Source: Mayamaea pseudoterrestris (taxonomy: Eukaryota > Bacillariophyta > Bacillariophyceae > Sellaphorales > Sellaphoraceae). From it: a DNA stretch of 64,000 bases. Position numbers and translations under genes: made by a program. The notes below the pieces were generated by a model. It had not been told where the DNA came from and made no database searches. It worked only from the letters and a program-made list of their open reading frames with translations. The DNA is taken from NCBI GenBank assembly GCA_027923505.1, contig BROI01000001.1, positions 1,520,501 through 1,584,500 on the forward strand, in the 5' to 3' direction. Shown piece after piece: positions 29,438 to 38,664 of this stretch (position 1 is the stretch's first letter; each line of letters starts with the position of its first letter).

Positions 29438-31764
29438 CCGCCATTGGACACGCTCTCAAATCCGATTGGTGGGAGTGGAAAGGCGGGTCCGCTCCTTTCT
29501 TCTGGCGCTGGCCGGCAGCCTTTCAGAAGACGATCCGTGATGGCCTGCCGCCGAGGTTTATCGATAAACCACCAGCCAACAAGAAACCTCAGCGAGTACC
29601 AAAGGATGCGGAGGAGTTGGCCCTGGTTGTCGCCAAAGTGAACAAGCTCCGGGCCAGAAAGTACATCGCGGTGGGAGAAGTGCGCTCGTTGATCAACATG
29701 TTTCCCGTTCCTAAAGGAGAGTCCGACATCCGATTGGTTTTCGATGCGACAGCGAGTGGATTGAACGAGGTTTTGTTTGCTCCATGGTTTGCGCTCCCCA
29801 CTGTCAGTCAGATGGTACGAACAGTTGCACCGCAATACTATTGCGCGGACAATGATTTTGGCGAGATGTTCTACAACTTTTGGCTGCACGAAGAGCTCCG
29901 GCCCTACACTGGGATCGACCTGACCGGCCTTTGTCCAGATGAGCGAAGCATCAGGGGAGGGCGGATATGGGAGCATTTCACGCGACCCACTATGGGACTG
30001 GGGCCTTCACCCTATCAAGCCGTCCAAGGAGCACTGCAATTCAAGGGGTTGGTACTGGGGCGAGGATCCGCGGAAGCGTCCGCGGACTCCAACGCTTTCC
30101 ACTGGGTCAGTGTTGAGCTGAACGTCCCGGGGATGCTCGCCTATGACCCCGCGCAACCATGGATCTCCAAGCGCCGAAAGGATGGTCGAGTGGCAGTAGA
30201 TATGCACTTGTTTGTTGATGACTCACGAACGACAGCACCAACGGAAGAGCTTGCTTGGCAGGGCGGCAGTAGGATCGCAAAGCTGGCCTCCTGGTATGGA
30301 CTACAAGATGCAGCGCGCAAGAGAAGGCCGCCGAGTCAAACACCTGGCGCATGGTCGGGATCTGTGGTTTCAACCACAGAGGAAGGAGTCTTTGTGTCGG
30401 TGTCAGTGGAGAGATGGGGCAAGACGAGAGCGGCGATCGCGTGGATCAAGGAGCAGCTAAGCCAGGATCCCAAGGCGATTGAGTTCAAGCAATTGGAGCG
30501 CATCCGCGGCTTTTTGGTTTACGTGGGACAAACCTACCGATCCTTGGTACCTTACCTCAAAGGCATCCACCTCACGCTTGACAGTTGGCGGGGAAACCGA
30601 GATGAAGAGGGCTGGCGGCACGGAGGAAGCAAGCGAGTGGAAGAGCAGCAGGAGGCCGCGGAAGCTCCTGCGGGCGAGGACGACGCATCCGCCCCGGCTC
30701 GTGTGCGAGTGGTAGCTAGGCTGGCGGAAGATGTGGAAGCCTTGCTTAAGCTTACCAACCATGCGACTCCACCGCTGGTGAGCGTCCGCCCCAGCCAGAG
30801 CGCCAGAGTCGTCATTGGATTTGGAGACGCATCCGGGAGCGGCTTTGGGATCTCTGAAGCAGACAACAAGGGAGACTATGAAGTAATCCAATACGTCTAC
30901 GGTGTGTGGGAAGAGCGCGTGAGCAACGAGTCATCTAACTTTCGAGAGTTGAACAACTTTGTGGTGAGGATCGAGTCGGGGCTCTCCAATGGAACCATTC
31001 AGCCCGGAACAGAGTTCTTCCTTTTCACGGACAACTTCGTGACTGAGCGTGCCTTCTACAAGGGTACAAGCAAAGCCAAAGTGCTCTTTGAACTGGTCCT
31101 GCGCTTGCGAACACTCGAGATGATTGGCAAGATCTTTCTTCACGTTATTTGGTGCTCCGGCAAGCGAATGATTGCTCAAGGGACAGATGGTCTCTCGCGG
31201 GGAGATTTAGCTAACGGAGTCCTTGTGGGCGAGTCGATGCTGGATTTCGTTCCGATACACTTGTCTCCTTTGGAACGCTCTCCCGAGCTTGAAAGGTGGA
31301 TCCGCAGCTGGTGTCCAAGGAACGCGTTGTTCCTCAAGGAAGCGGATTGGTTCGACTGCGCTCACACAGAGACGCGCCCCATGTTCTGGTTCCCAGCTCC
31401 CGCCTTGAGTGATGTAGCTCTGGAGCAACTGTGCGAGGCTTGGCACGCCAGGCCACACGTATTCCATTGCATTGTGGTGCCGAGCTTAATGACGAGTCGG
31501 TGGAGGAGGCAGATGCGGAAAGCGAGCGATGTGATGTTTACCATTCCCATCGGAGCGAGCTTCTGGAGAGAGGAGATGTTTGAATCGCTAACACTAGCCC
31601 TTGTTTGCCCTTTGCTTCCGGCAAGTCCATGGCAGGTACGACGAATGGACCTGGCACGAGACACTGAACGCAATTTGTCAGGTGTGTGGGAAGGAGCTGA
31701 AGGTGAGCGAGGGGCTCAGGTGCGCAAATTTTGGCTACAAGCGAAAGCAATGGCCGGATTGTAA
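29344..31764 (+). CDS. Element reverse transcriptase-RNase H
   Basis: A long open frame. The N-terminal half carries reverse transcriptase signatures: RLVFDATASGLN, a TMGLGPSPYQAVQG segment, and FVDDS as the catalytic-Asp motif in place of the common YxDD. The C-terminal half is an RNase H fold with acidic positions in GDASGSGFG, NFRELNN, LFTDNFVTE and GTDGLSRGD, the order typical of DIRS elements. It overlaps the upstream frame by about 90 bp and the recombinase frame by about 160 bp, as is usual in this order. Confidence 0.8.
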   Translation: MRNLSRSFWRWVCVERTAGRFVPRQAISAGLAAIGHALKSDWWEWKGGSAPFFWRWPAAFQKTIRDGLPPRFIDKPPANKKPQRVPKDAEELALVVAKVNKLRARKYIAVGEVRSLINMFPVPKGESDIRLVFDATASGLNEVLFAPWFALPTVSQMVRTVAPQYYCADNDFGEMFYNFWLHEELRPYTGIDLTGLCPDERSIRGGRIWEHFTRPTMGLGPSPYQAVQGALQFKGLVLGRGSAEASADSNAFHWVSVELNVPGMLAYDPAQPWISKRRKDGRVAVDMHLFVDDSRTTAPTEELAWQGGSRIAKLASWYGLQDAARKRRPPSQTPGAWSGSVVSTTEEGVFVSVSVERWGKTRAAIAWIKEQLSQDPKAIEFKQLERIRGFLVYVGQTYRSLVPYLKGIHLTLDSWRGNRDEEGWRHGGSKRVEEQQEAAEAPAGEDDASAPARVRVVARLAEDVEALLKLTNHATPPLVSVRPSQSARVVIGFGDASGSGFGISEADNKGDYEVIQYVYGVWEERVSNESSNFRELNNFVVRIESGLSNGTIQPGTEFFLFTDNFVTERAFYKGTSKAKVLFELVLRLRTLEMIGKIFLHVIWCSGKRMIAQGTDGLSRGDLANGVLVGESMLDFVPIHLSPLERSPELERWIRSWCPRNALFLKEADWFDCAHTETRPMFWFPAPALSDVALEQLCEAWHARPHVFHCIVVPSLMTSRWRRQMRKASDVMFTIPIGASFWREEMFESLTLALVCPLLPASPWQVRRMDLARDTERNLSGVWEGAEGERGAQVRKFWLQAKAMAGL

Positions 31765-33142
31765 GGGTCTGTGGCATTTCCGATGCTACGAGGCAAGTGA
31801 CACGGATCAGTACCCCAGGCAGCGATCTCCAGGCGAAGAAGGAGGGTTTGAGGACGAGGAGTTGAAGGAAGCGGCGAGATTCCAAGTGGCTAGGCGCGGG
31901 GATCATCTACTGTGCCCTTTTCAGTGTGATCTTTGTCACTTTCGGAATATGAGGAGTAGTGAACCCATGGTGGAAAGGAGAGAGGATCAAGAACTGCTTA
32001 CCGCAGTACGGCGAGCAATCCTAGATGCATTCTGGTCGAGAGAACGATCCACTGTGGAATCAAATTGGCGAGAACGAAATCATATAGCCAAGGCAATGAA
32101 GACGTTTGGATTCATCAGCGAGCCCGAGCAGGCGGACAAGCAACCGTATCCAGTGCGAGATACCTGGGGCATGTTTCAAGCGGTAACTTTGCTCCACAGA
32201 TCCTTGGATGAAGGAAAGAACTCAGATACTATCCAGTTTGGAACAATGCGGCGTTTGCGAACCCATTTCACCAACGTGGCATTGACAAAGCCCGATGGTG
32301 TGACTCTGACGACCATTACGGGAATGCAAGGAGCACAGCACTTTAGCGACAGCCCGACGCACTCCTACTGGTTCAAGCGCTTTCTGGAAGGGTGTCACAA
32401 GCGCATGGGTGACAACGTGCAGCCCGATCGAGCGGTGACAATCGATATGATGTTGAAGCTGCAGGAGTTGCTTGAGCGAGACTGGATAGGAGCGAGTGTC
32501 AGTGAGAAGCTTGATGTGTGTCTGCTGGCGGGGTTTCTTCTCGCGGGGTTCGCAGGTGGACTGCGAGGAGAAGAAGTACCCAAGATTGAGCTTGAAGGAA
32601 CAATGGCTCATCTTGATGAAAGCTTGTCACATCCTCGACACCGCCATTTTACACTTGCATTGCAGGGGCGCGTGAAGGGTGAGCGAGGCGAGCGATGCCA
32701 CCTGTTGCCGCTGGCACTGGAGACTCATTCGGGGCTGAATGTGGGTCTGTGGTTTTGTCGGATCCTGGACGAGTATACTGCGCGAGGAATCGTCCGTGGG
32801 CCAGTGTTTCGAGCTGAAAGGCAGGGCAAGGCGTGTCGAGGATGTGTCGCTGACTTTAATCCAAGATTTCACGAGTACTTGCGGGAAGTACAGGGGCAGT
32901 GGCCAGAAGTTATAAGCTCGGCGGTAGACGTAACGGAGTTTGGCTTGTTGAGGTCCTTGCGCCGAGGATCGACAGCACAAGCGCGCAATCGAGGAGTCAA
33001 GGATAGCGTGATTGAGAGCAACAATCGATGGAGGAAGGTAGAACGGGCCAAAGGAAGGCAAGTCAAGGTTGGAATGATGGAACACTATTCTGACGTTGCG
33101 GCATCCATTGAGACCCTGTTGATCTATTCGGCGTCGTTGTAG
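31601..33142 (+). CDS. Element tyrosine recombinase with N-terminal Cys/His cluster
   Basis: The open frame ends in a tyrosine-recombinase catalytic domain: the first Arg in GGLRGEEV, a later RRGS segment in the position of the second His/Arg box, and the nucleophile Tyr in EHYSDV. This enzyme integrates the circular DNA form. Before the catalytic domain is a zinc-finger-like cluster (CQVCGKE, then a Cys/His series, then CPFQCDLCHF). The frame overlaps the reverse transcriptase frame and has no early ATG of its own, so expression from a shared transcript is likely. Confidence 0.8.
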   Translation: MFALCFRQVHGRYDEWTWHETLNAICQVCGKELKVSEGLRCANFGYKRKQWPDCKGLWHFRCYEASDTDQYPRQRSPGEEGGFEDEELKEAARFQVARRGDHLLCPFQCDLCHFRNMRSSEPMVERREDQELLTAVRRAILDAFWSRERSTVESNWRERNHIAKAMKTFGFISEPEQADKQPYPVRDTWGMFQAVTLLHRSLDEGKNSDTIQFGTMRRLRTHFTNVALTKPDGVTLTTITGMQGAQHFSDSPTHSYWFKRFLEGCHKRMGDNVQPDRAVTIDMMLKLQELLERDWIGASVSEKLDVCLLAGFLLAGFAGGLRGEEVPKIELEGTMAHLDESLSHPRHRHFTLALQGRVKGERGERCHLLPLALETHSGLNVGLWFCRILDEYTARGIVRGPVFRAERQGKACRGCVADFNPRFHEYLREVQGQWPEVISSAVDVTEFGLLRSLRRGSTAQARNRGVKDSVIESNNRWRKVERAKGRQVKVGMMEHYSDVAASIETLLIYSASL

Positions 33143-33231
33143 CAGCAGCCCTGTTGACAACGCAGGAGCTGTGGGACTAATACACGATCACAAGCGACGC
33201 CGGATAGAGTGGAAAGCAGAGACCGAGGGGG

Positions 33232-33719
33232 GCAGGAAAGCGGAGCTTTCTAATTTATATGGAAGGCTCTGACCCGCTTCTTTTAATTCAGACCGCTGGG
33301 GGAACGGCAGTGCTTACATCTTCGCGTCAGTGCACTCTGTGGGGCAGCCACAGTTTGTAAATGATCCTCCCTGGCTTGTCCGTTCGTGCGGCCATAGGCT
33401 TGGCATTCTTAACACCAAAGAGCCAAGGATGAAGCGTTGAGTTCCTGACCGGATTCGCCAGGGGAAAGAAGCCACTACAGAGTGGTCTAAGGAGGGGGCT
33501 CACAGTAGGAATCCCAGCCGGGCTCTGGCGAAGAGTTCGCAAGGTGGAATCCTACTGGGCGCTTCAAATGCGAGGCGGACCCGGAAGTGAACTTAACCCC
33601 AAACTAGGTGCAAAAGCACTAGTGGTCTTTGTTATATGTTATTGAGGAGTCGTTTCGTCTTTTAGAGATATGAGAGTGTAGTTCGATCAAGGAGTCTAGA
33701 CAGAGTGAGCTGAAGTACC
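33232..33719 (+). repeat. Element repeat B1
   Basis: A 488-bp repeat matching 33,980-34,467 throughout. It follows the recombinase frame and is directly joined to A2. Confidence 0.9.
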
Positions 33720-33961
33720 ACGACAAGCACACAAGCCAAGCTGGTATGGAACGAACACTGGACAGACGGATTGAAAGGGCTACCACTCGATTACCAACGG
33801 ACTTGCAATCTGGAGCAAATTGATGGCATTGGCAATTGAGGCCATCCAATTTGCAAGGAGACGAGAAACGATCAGTTGTTGCAAGGAAGGCTCGAACGTT
33901 GTCGACCCAGGAACCAAAAGAGATCTCTCTTGGGAGCAGCATAAAGGCTTTACTTGTTTAA
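33719..33961 (+). repeat. Element repeat A2
   Basis: The internal copy of the left terminal repeat A1. It is followed by an 18-bp C-rich spacer (33,962-33,979) before B2. Confidence 0.9.
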
Positions 33962-33979
33962 ATTTCCCACCCACCCACC

Positions 33980-34467
33980 GCAGGAAAGCGGAGCTTTCTA
34001 ATTTATATGGAAGGCTCTGACCCGCTTCTTTTAATTCAGACCGCTGGGGGAACGGCAGTGCTTACATCTTCGCGTCAGTGCACTCTGTGGGGCAGCCACA
34101 GTTTGTAAATGATCCTCCCTGGCTTGTCCGTTCGTGCGGCCATAGGCTTGGCATTCTTAACACCAAAGAGCCAAGGATGAAGCGTTGAGTTCCTGACCGG
34201 ATTCGCCAGGGGAAAGAAGCCACTACAGAGTGGTCTAAGGAGGGGGCTCACAGTAGGAATCCCAGCCGGGCTCTGGCGAAGAGTTCGCAAGGTGGAATCC
34301 TACTGGGCGCTTCAAATGCGAGGCGGACCCGGAAGTGAACTTAACCCCAAACTAGGTGCAAAAGCACTAGTGGTCTTTGTTATATGTTATTGAGGAGTCG
34401 TTTCGTCTTTTAGAGATATGAGAGTGTAGTTCGATCAAGGAGTCTAGACAGAGTGAGCTGAAGTACC
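33980..34467 (+). repeat. Element repeat B2 (right end)
   Basis: The right terminal copy of B. The element ends GAAGTACC at 34,467; host sequence begins GATCCGAGG. Confidence 0.9.
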
Positions 34468-34881
34468 GATCCGAGGTCATTGCATCCGCTGAGCTGTCTC
34501 CATTAGATATGCATGACATTTACCAATGCAGTCATTTGTGGTTTGATTCGTCTGCAAGGCAATACCCACGAATGACTCTGCTCGTGCTATGCATTTTTCA
34601 ATGAACACGTAATTCAGCCGCGATGAAGGGATTAAAGTCACCTACTGTAAAACTACGCGTTTGTTACGAAGATACGCAAAAGTATCTTGACTCAAACCAG
34701 TGCTTGCAAGCTTATTTAGCTTGCGACGGAAGATTGACCAAGAGATTCTGCGTAAGTAAGCGAAAATCACTTACGAGGAACGCACACGTGTAATACAAGC
34801 TACGAGTGTTAGGCACTATCACAAACATACATTACAATGTCAATAACTATTTACATTACATTAAGAAGGCTCATAGTGCGC
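34468..34881. other. Intergenic between the element and gene A
   Basis: AT-leaning host DNA that includes the 3' untranslated end of gene A. No gene or notable site is seen. Confidence 0.4.
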
Positions 34882-36048
34882 TTAAAGCGGCGTCGAAAGT
34901 TCCGACGAGCTTCCGCTGAAAATAGCCATTCGATCCTTGATACTCATGCGCGGCGAGCTTCGAACACTCTCCAGTTCCTGCTGCAAGCGATTGCATGTCT
35001 TTTCTGCTGCAGTGGCCGCGTTTCCGTTGCTCCGCCGACTATTGGCAATGGCGCGTTGCTGAGACTCCCAAGAAGGCATGACCCGGTCGGAGCTTTTGAT
35101 GCGCTGGACGCGCCGCATGCGAGATTCGCGCTTCTCTCCAAACCCGCTATCAAAGTTGGCGTAACGTTCATCCTTGTTTAAGCTGGACGTCTTGTTCGTG
35201 TGTTTGTAGCGACGAACGTCAGCAGGTGCAGTGTGAACGGAAAGGTTCAAGTCGTTGACGACCAAGTTGCTGCTGCAACTCTCCACTGGAGTGGCATTCA
35301 CATGCAACTCCTCCTCCTTGATAATCTTGGCGCCATCCTTTTTGCGTCGACTATTCGCAATGGCCCGCTGCTGCGACTCTAGCGACGGCATGACACGGTC
35401 GGAACTGTTGATGCGCTGCACCCGGCGCATGCGCGACTCGCGCTTCTCGCCGAAACCACTGTCAAAGTTGGCGTACCGGTCGTTCCTGTCGATTGGCTTC
35501 TTGGGACTGCGCGAAACGCAAGCGGGCGCCGTGTGAACGGAAATGTTCAACTCATTATTGTTGTTGTAGGTGCCATGAAGCTTTCGTGTCGGCGAACGTG
35601 TCGTTGGCAAGGGATCAGAGTCGCTCAATTCATCCGTGTGTTCGGTTTCCGTAATGTCCTCCAGCTCCAATCGCTTCAGCGAATCTTCAAAGTTCTTCTT
35701 GTCTTGGACAATCACTGGAGGAGCGATTGGCTCAACGTTCTTTTTGGGTGATTTCTTAGCGGAAGACTCCTTCTTCTTCTTGCTTGAATCATCATGCTGC
35801 TGCTTCTTTGGAGACTTGAGCTGCTTATTGACAATCTGCTGACTCTGCTTACGCTGACTGCTGCAAAAGGCGGGAGGAGCTTCCGACATATCCGATCCCC
35901 GACGCGTGGGTCGCTGCGGAGCAATCGAAGTCTTGTCGCTCCGTCGTAAACCAAAGGTGCCGACGGCGCGAGGATCGTCTCCAGTTTCGCAGGCGGTGCT
36001 CCAGCGATTGTCCGTGGCGTTGTGCGACATGACAGCAGTTGATGGCAT
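34882..36048 (-). CDS. Gene A: disordered protein with a duplicated ~75-residue module
   Basis: An intact frame of 388 residues from the first ATG (36,046-36,048). It is basic and Ser/Lys-rich, with a poly-Lys stretch in the first half. The C-terminal half holds two copies of a module: SVHTAPA, a variable linker, RYANFDSGFGEKRESRMRR, SSDRVMPS and ESQQRAIANSRR. The repeats are nearly identical at these positions, so the module is under constraint and probably binds something twice. No known domain is recognised. Its 3' end lies 414 bp from the retrotransposon. A copy-1 counterpart begins at the left edge of the window. Confidence 0.75.
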   Translation of the reverse strand: MPSTAVMSHNATDNRWSTACETGDDPRAVGTFGLRRSDKTSIAPQRPTRRGSDMSEAPPAFCSSQRKQSQQIVNKQLKSPKKQQHDDSSKKKKESSAKKSPKKNVEPIAPPVIVQDKKNFEDSLKRLELEDITETEHTDELSDSDPLPTTRSPTRKLHGTYNNNNELNISVHTAPACVSRSPKKPIDRNDRYANFDSGFGEKRESRMRRVQRINSSDRVMPSLESQQRAIANSRRKKDGAKIIKEEELHVNATPVESCSSNLVVNDLNLSVHTAPADVRRYKHTNKTSSLNKDERYANFDSGFGEKRESRMRRVQRIKSSDRVMPSWESQQRAIANSRRSNGNAATAAEKTCNRLQQELESVRSSPRMSIKDRMAIFSGSSSELSTPL

Positions 36049-36589
36049 GATTGATGGCAAAGGATTGAGTCAGTGAGGTAGCTGCAGAATTTTTGGCTAA
36101 CTAGGTCTTGTTGTGATTGAGAATGAACTATGGCCAAGTGCGGAGGCGAACATACCCAGTCGCTCGACGATGAACCAGTGAGCATGACAAAAACGGGACG
36201 GAGTCGCGCGCCATCGGAGTCATTCTTGGTCACAAGGCTTATTTACAACTGACACGACAACGGAGTATTGTTAGTCACAGGTGTAAATGATATTTAAATC
36301 AGAATGAAATGTCTGTGGGCAATACTATAGTGGGACCGGCTCGCTCGATGCAAAGAGGCTCCGCACAAAATCACCGTCGCCAAGGATCAAACGCCACTAA
36401 AACGCGCGATTGATTATAAAAGCATCTACCGTAGCAATTACTTTTAGTGGAAGAAAAGCGATAAAGTCAATAGAATCCGGCCAGGTTTACTAGCCGTATG
36501 ACGCCCTCTACGATGCCCTCTACGGTGTTGATGCTGCAAATATAATTTGCGACGGCAGACATGAAACTCGCGCTCGCGCTTAAACGATG
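36049..36589. other. Intergenic, 5' of A and 3' of B (copy 2)
   Basis: Counterpart of 52-597. The part next to gene A is conserved between copies, the part next to gene B is not, which suggests that A's promoter occupies roughly 36,049-36,390. No gene is seen. Confidence 0.4.
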
Positions 36590-38338
36590 CTACAGACTCT
36601 CACGCATTGACGCTCGCCGACTCGACGCAGCTTGCCGTTTGACGTCAAATCGATCAACTTTGGAAGGCGACCATTGATGCTTTTGCGAATCTGTCGCAGC
36701 AATCATTGCCTCGATGCGGCGATGCAAGTCGCGATTGTCCCTGTCGTGCAGTTTGATTAATTCGGCAAACTCGTAGACACGTCGTTCAAAGCGCGTGCGG
36801 TTCAAATGATCAACTTGAGCTTTCAAGGTGTTTTGCTCGACTTGCTCCTCCAGCTCGCGCACCTCCTTTTCGTATTGCTCGTCCATGGTTTTTAACTTGT
36901 CGTGCTCCTCGGAAACGCGCTTGTGGTGAGCATCCAGTCGCTTCTTGTAGTCGTCCAGTTCGACAGTCTTTTCCTCCAGTCGCGCATTGTTGATGCGAAG
37001 GTTTTGACAATTGGTTCGCATGGTTTGATTGTGTTCGCGAATTTGGGCATTCTCGCGTCGAAGTAGATCAGCCGCTCGTTGGTTGCTTTCAATATCAGAT
37101 GGACTGGGCATTAAGGCACCATTCATTTGCTGGTACTCGGTGCTAAACTCGGCCTTGAGCTTGCGCATGGTTTTGGAGCGGTTCTTTTCAATGGCGGCAA
37201 GCTCCGAATGCATTCCTTCCTCGGCTGCTGTGAGTTGAGCCTCCAATTGTTTTATGCGCAGCAAGTCCTCCTTCATTGTGTTGACAATCTTTGGTATAAA
37301 CGGCTTTTGCTTCACGTAGTCACTCAGGCGTCGTGTTGGACGATTGCTGCCGAGTGGAGCCACCTCGCGGTTATGTGGCGAAGAAATTGCAACCGGACTG
37401 CGCAGGGACGAGCGTCCGCGATGAGTTGGCGACGACTGCGACGGGCTCAGCGGATCAAAGCAATCAATGTTTTCTGCCGTCACGTTTGATTGACGAGAGT
37501 CCGACATGACCGAAGAAGGCGACGCCATCGCAGTCAATTTGCTCTTGCTGCTGCTCTTGCCGACGGGACTCGTAACGGGCGATGCAAGTATGTTGCTGCT
37601 TCCGTTGCGCTTCATCTTCTTATCCTTATCCTTCGATTCAGACTTTTTAGTCTTTTTTGACTTCTTTTCCGACGTACGTTTCTTCTGCTTCCGCAAACTA
37701 ACATCCTCGCCACTGTCGTTCGAGTCAAGCTCCACCAGAGTAAAAGTATTTTCGACATTGACATGGCGATACCGTGGTGTCCGCACGCAGGACTGTGGCG
37801 AGTCGTACTGAAACTGCGAAAGGCTTGCGACGCTCGTATCTAAATGATCTTGCACTGAAACGTCATTGTCATCATCATCGTCCACATCGAGCGAAAGGTA
37901 GCTCCTACTTATTGAAGATGCATCCGGTCTGGGAGTTGGTGATAGTCGCTGCAATTCATCGTCAAGCGAAAGACTGCTGCTGTTGCTGCCGTCCAGATCG
38001 TTCTTTTTTGTTTTCCGTCGCGACCCTTTCGAGGAACTCGATGATCGCCGGGACGATGATCTACTTCCGGTACTTACAGCTGACAAAGGCGATTGCTCCT
38101 GCCGTCCCGATGCACTCAATCGCCGCTTGGTATCCGGACTTGTCGGATGATGCGCCAGCAACATTGTCAAGTCATTGTTGCTGCCACTGGCTTGAAAGTT
38201 CTTGCCGAGGCGACCAAGAAAGCCTCCTCCAGGAGAGTTGGGGCTGTCGGGTGCTGACTCGAATTGTTCTTGCTGAAGTTTGTTGGCAATGAGAGACGAG
38301 GATGTTTGATGGGAGCGACTGCGAGCAATAAATGTCAT
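36590..38338 (-). CDS. Gene B, copy 2: Ser-rich protein with C-terminal coiled coil
   Basis: An intact frame of 582 residues from ATG 38,336-38,338. The disordered Ser/Asp/Arg-rich N-terminal half contains acidic runs (DVDDDDDNDVS) and RRxS sites. It is followed by a Lys-rich patch (KKRTSEKKSKKTKKSESK) and a charged coiled coil over about residues 345-550. The coiled-coil part is almost invariant between the two copies whereas the N-terminal half varies, including in-frame losses, as expected if the coiled coil is the functional part. No homologous family is recognised. Confidence 0.8.
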   Translation of the reverse strand: MTFIARSRSHQTSSSLIANKLQQEQFESAPDSPNSPGGGFLGRLGKNFQASGSNNDLTMLLAHHPTSPDTKRRLSASGRQEQSPLSAVSTGSRSSSRRSSSSSKGSRRKTKKNDLDGSNSSSLSLDDELQRLSPTPRPDASSISRSYLSLDVDDDDDNDVSVQDHLDTSVASLSQFQYDSPQSCVRTPRYRHVNVENTFTLVELDSNDSGEDVSLRKQKKRTSEKKSKKTKKSESKDKDKKMKRNGSSNILASPVTSPVGKSSSKSKLTAMASPSSVMSDSRQSNVTAENIDCFDPLSPSQSSPTHRGRSSLRSPVAISSPHNREVAPLGSNRPTRRLSDYVKQKPFIPKIVNTMKEDLLRIKQLEAQLTAAEEGMHSELAAIEKNRSKTMRKLKAEFSTEYQQMNGALMPSPSDIESNQRAADLLRRENAQIREHNQTMRTNCQNLRINNARLEEKTVELDDYKKRLDAHHKRVSEEHDKLKTMDEQYEKEVRELEEQVEQNTLKAQVDHLNRTRFERRVYEFAELIKLHDRDNRDLHRRIEAMIAATDSQKHQWSPSKVDRFDVKRQAASSRRASMRESL

Positions 38339-38664
38339 CTTTGGTAGGAGGCTGAATAGGAGATCGTCTATAGAGGCAGCTTCTCTCGTCAGTGATTCTA
38401 TCTACTATCGTATACCGTGAAGGAGAGCTTAAGAAATGAATGAAGGGGATGGCTTGTCGTCGTGGCAAGACTGACGAGTTTGCGATGCAAGCTTGCGAAG
38501 AATCGGATGGACATTTGAATGACGTCACGGTCATTCAAGTCGTTCATGCACGACCGGATTTAAAAACGGTGCGACATGAGAATCCTCGATGGATCCATGC
38601 GTTTTTGTTCCTGATCGAAGAACAGAATATTCATCCTCAAAGAAGTGCTTTCTATACATCTACC
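38339..38664. promoter_or_regulatory. Divergent B/C promoter with inverted repeat and TGACGTCA
   Basis: A 326-bp spacer between divergent starts. A perfect 9-bp inverted repeat (TTGAATGAC / GTCATTCAA, 6-bp spacer) lies at 38,515-38,538 and overlaps TGACGTCA at 38,520-38,527. TGACGT-type sites are known bZIP targets, and in the diatom Phaeodactylum such elements mediate CO2/cAMP-responsive transcription; whether that applies here is an inference. An open stretch in frame with gene C crosses this region, but it shows no domain and is not included in the gene. Confidence 0.45.

Larger units (their letters stand above)
25718..34467 (+). mobile_element. DIRS-order tyrosine-recombinase retrotransposon (PAT/Ngaro-like)
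   Basis: An 8,750-bp element with split direct repeats in the order A1 (25,718-25,960), internal coding region, B1 (33,232-33,719), A2 (33,719-33,961), B2 (33,980-34,467). A1 and A2 read as identical, as do B1 and B2, so insertion is recent. Between the repeats, on the plus strand, are a gag-like frame, an unassigned frame, a reverse transcriptase-RNase H frame, and a tyrosine recombinase frame. There is no DDE integrase and no terminal LTR pair. This repeat order is characteristic of PAT and Ngaro members of the DIRS order. They replicate through a circular intermediate and integrate by the recombinase, without target-site duplication; none is seen here. The element looks whole. It lies between the small gene at 25.2 kb and gene A. 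Confidence 0.9.

Noticed and set aside
33327-33542. Short minus-strand frame inside the B repeats (also 34,075-34,290)
   Set aside because: It lies wholly within the non-coding terminal repeats of the element and appears twice only because the repeat does.
25718-34467. Terminal repeats read as LTRs of an LTR retrotransposon
   Set aside because: The repeats are split (A1 / B1-A2-B2) rather than two equal ends, there is no DDE integrase, and a tyrosine recombinase is present.
38440-38664. 75-codon N-terminal extension of the MYND protein
   Set aside because: It is in frame, but the stretch has no recognisable domain, contains the inverted repeat and CRE palindrome, and lies in the divergent promoter. 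A better start precedes the first domain.
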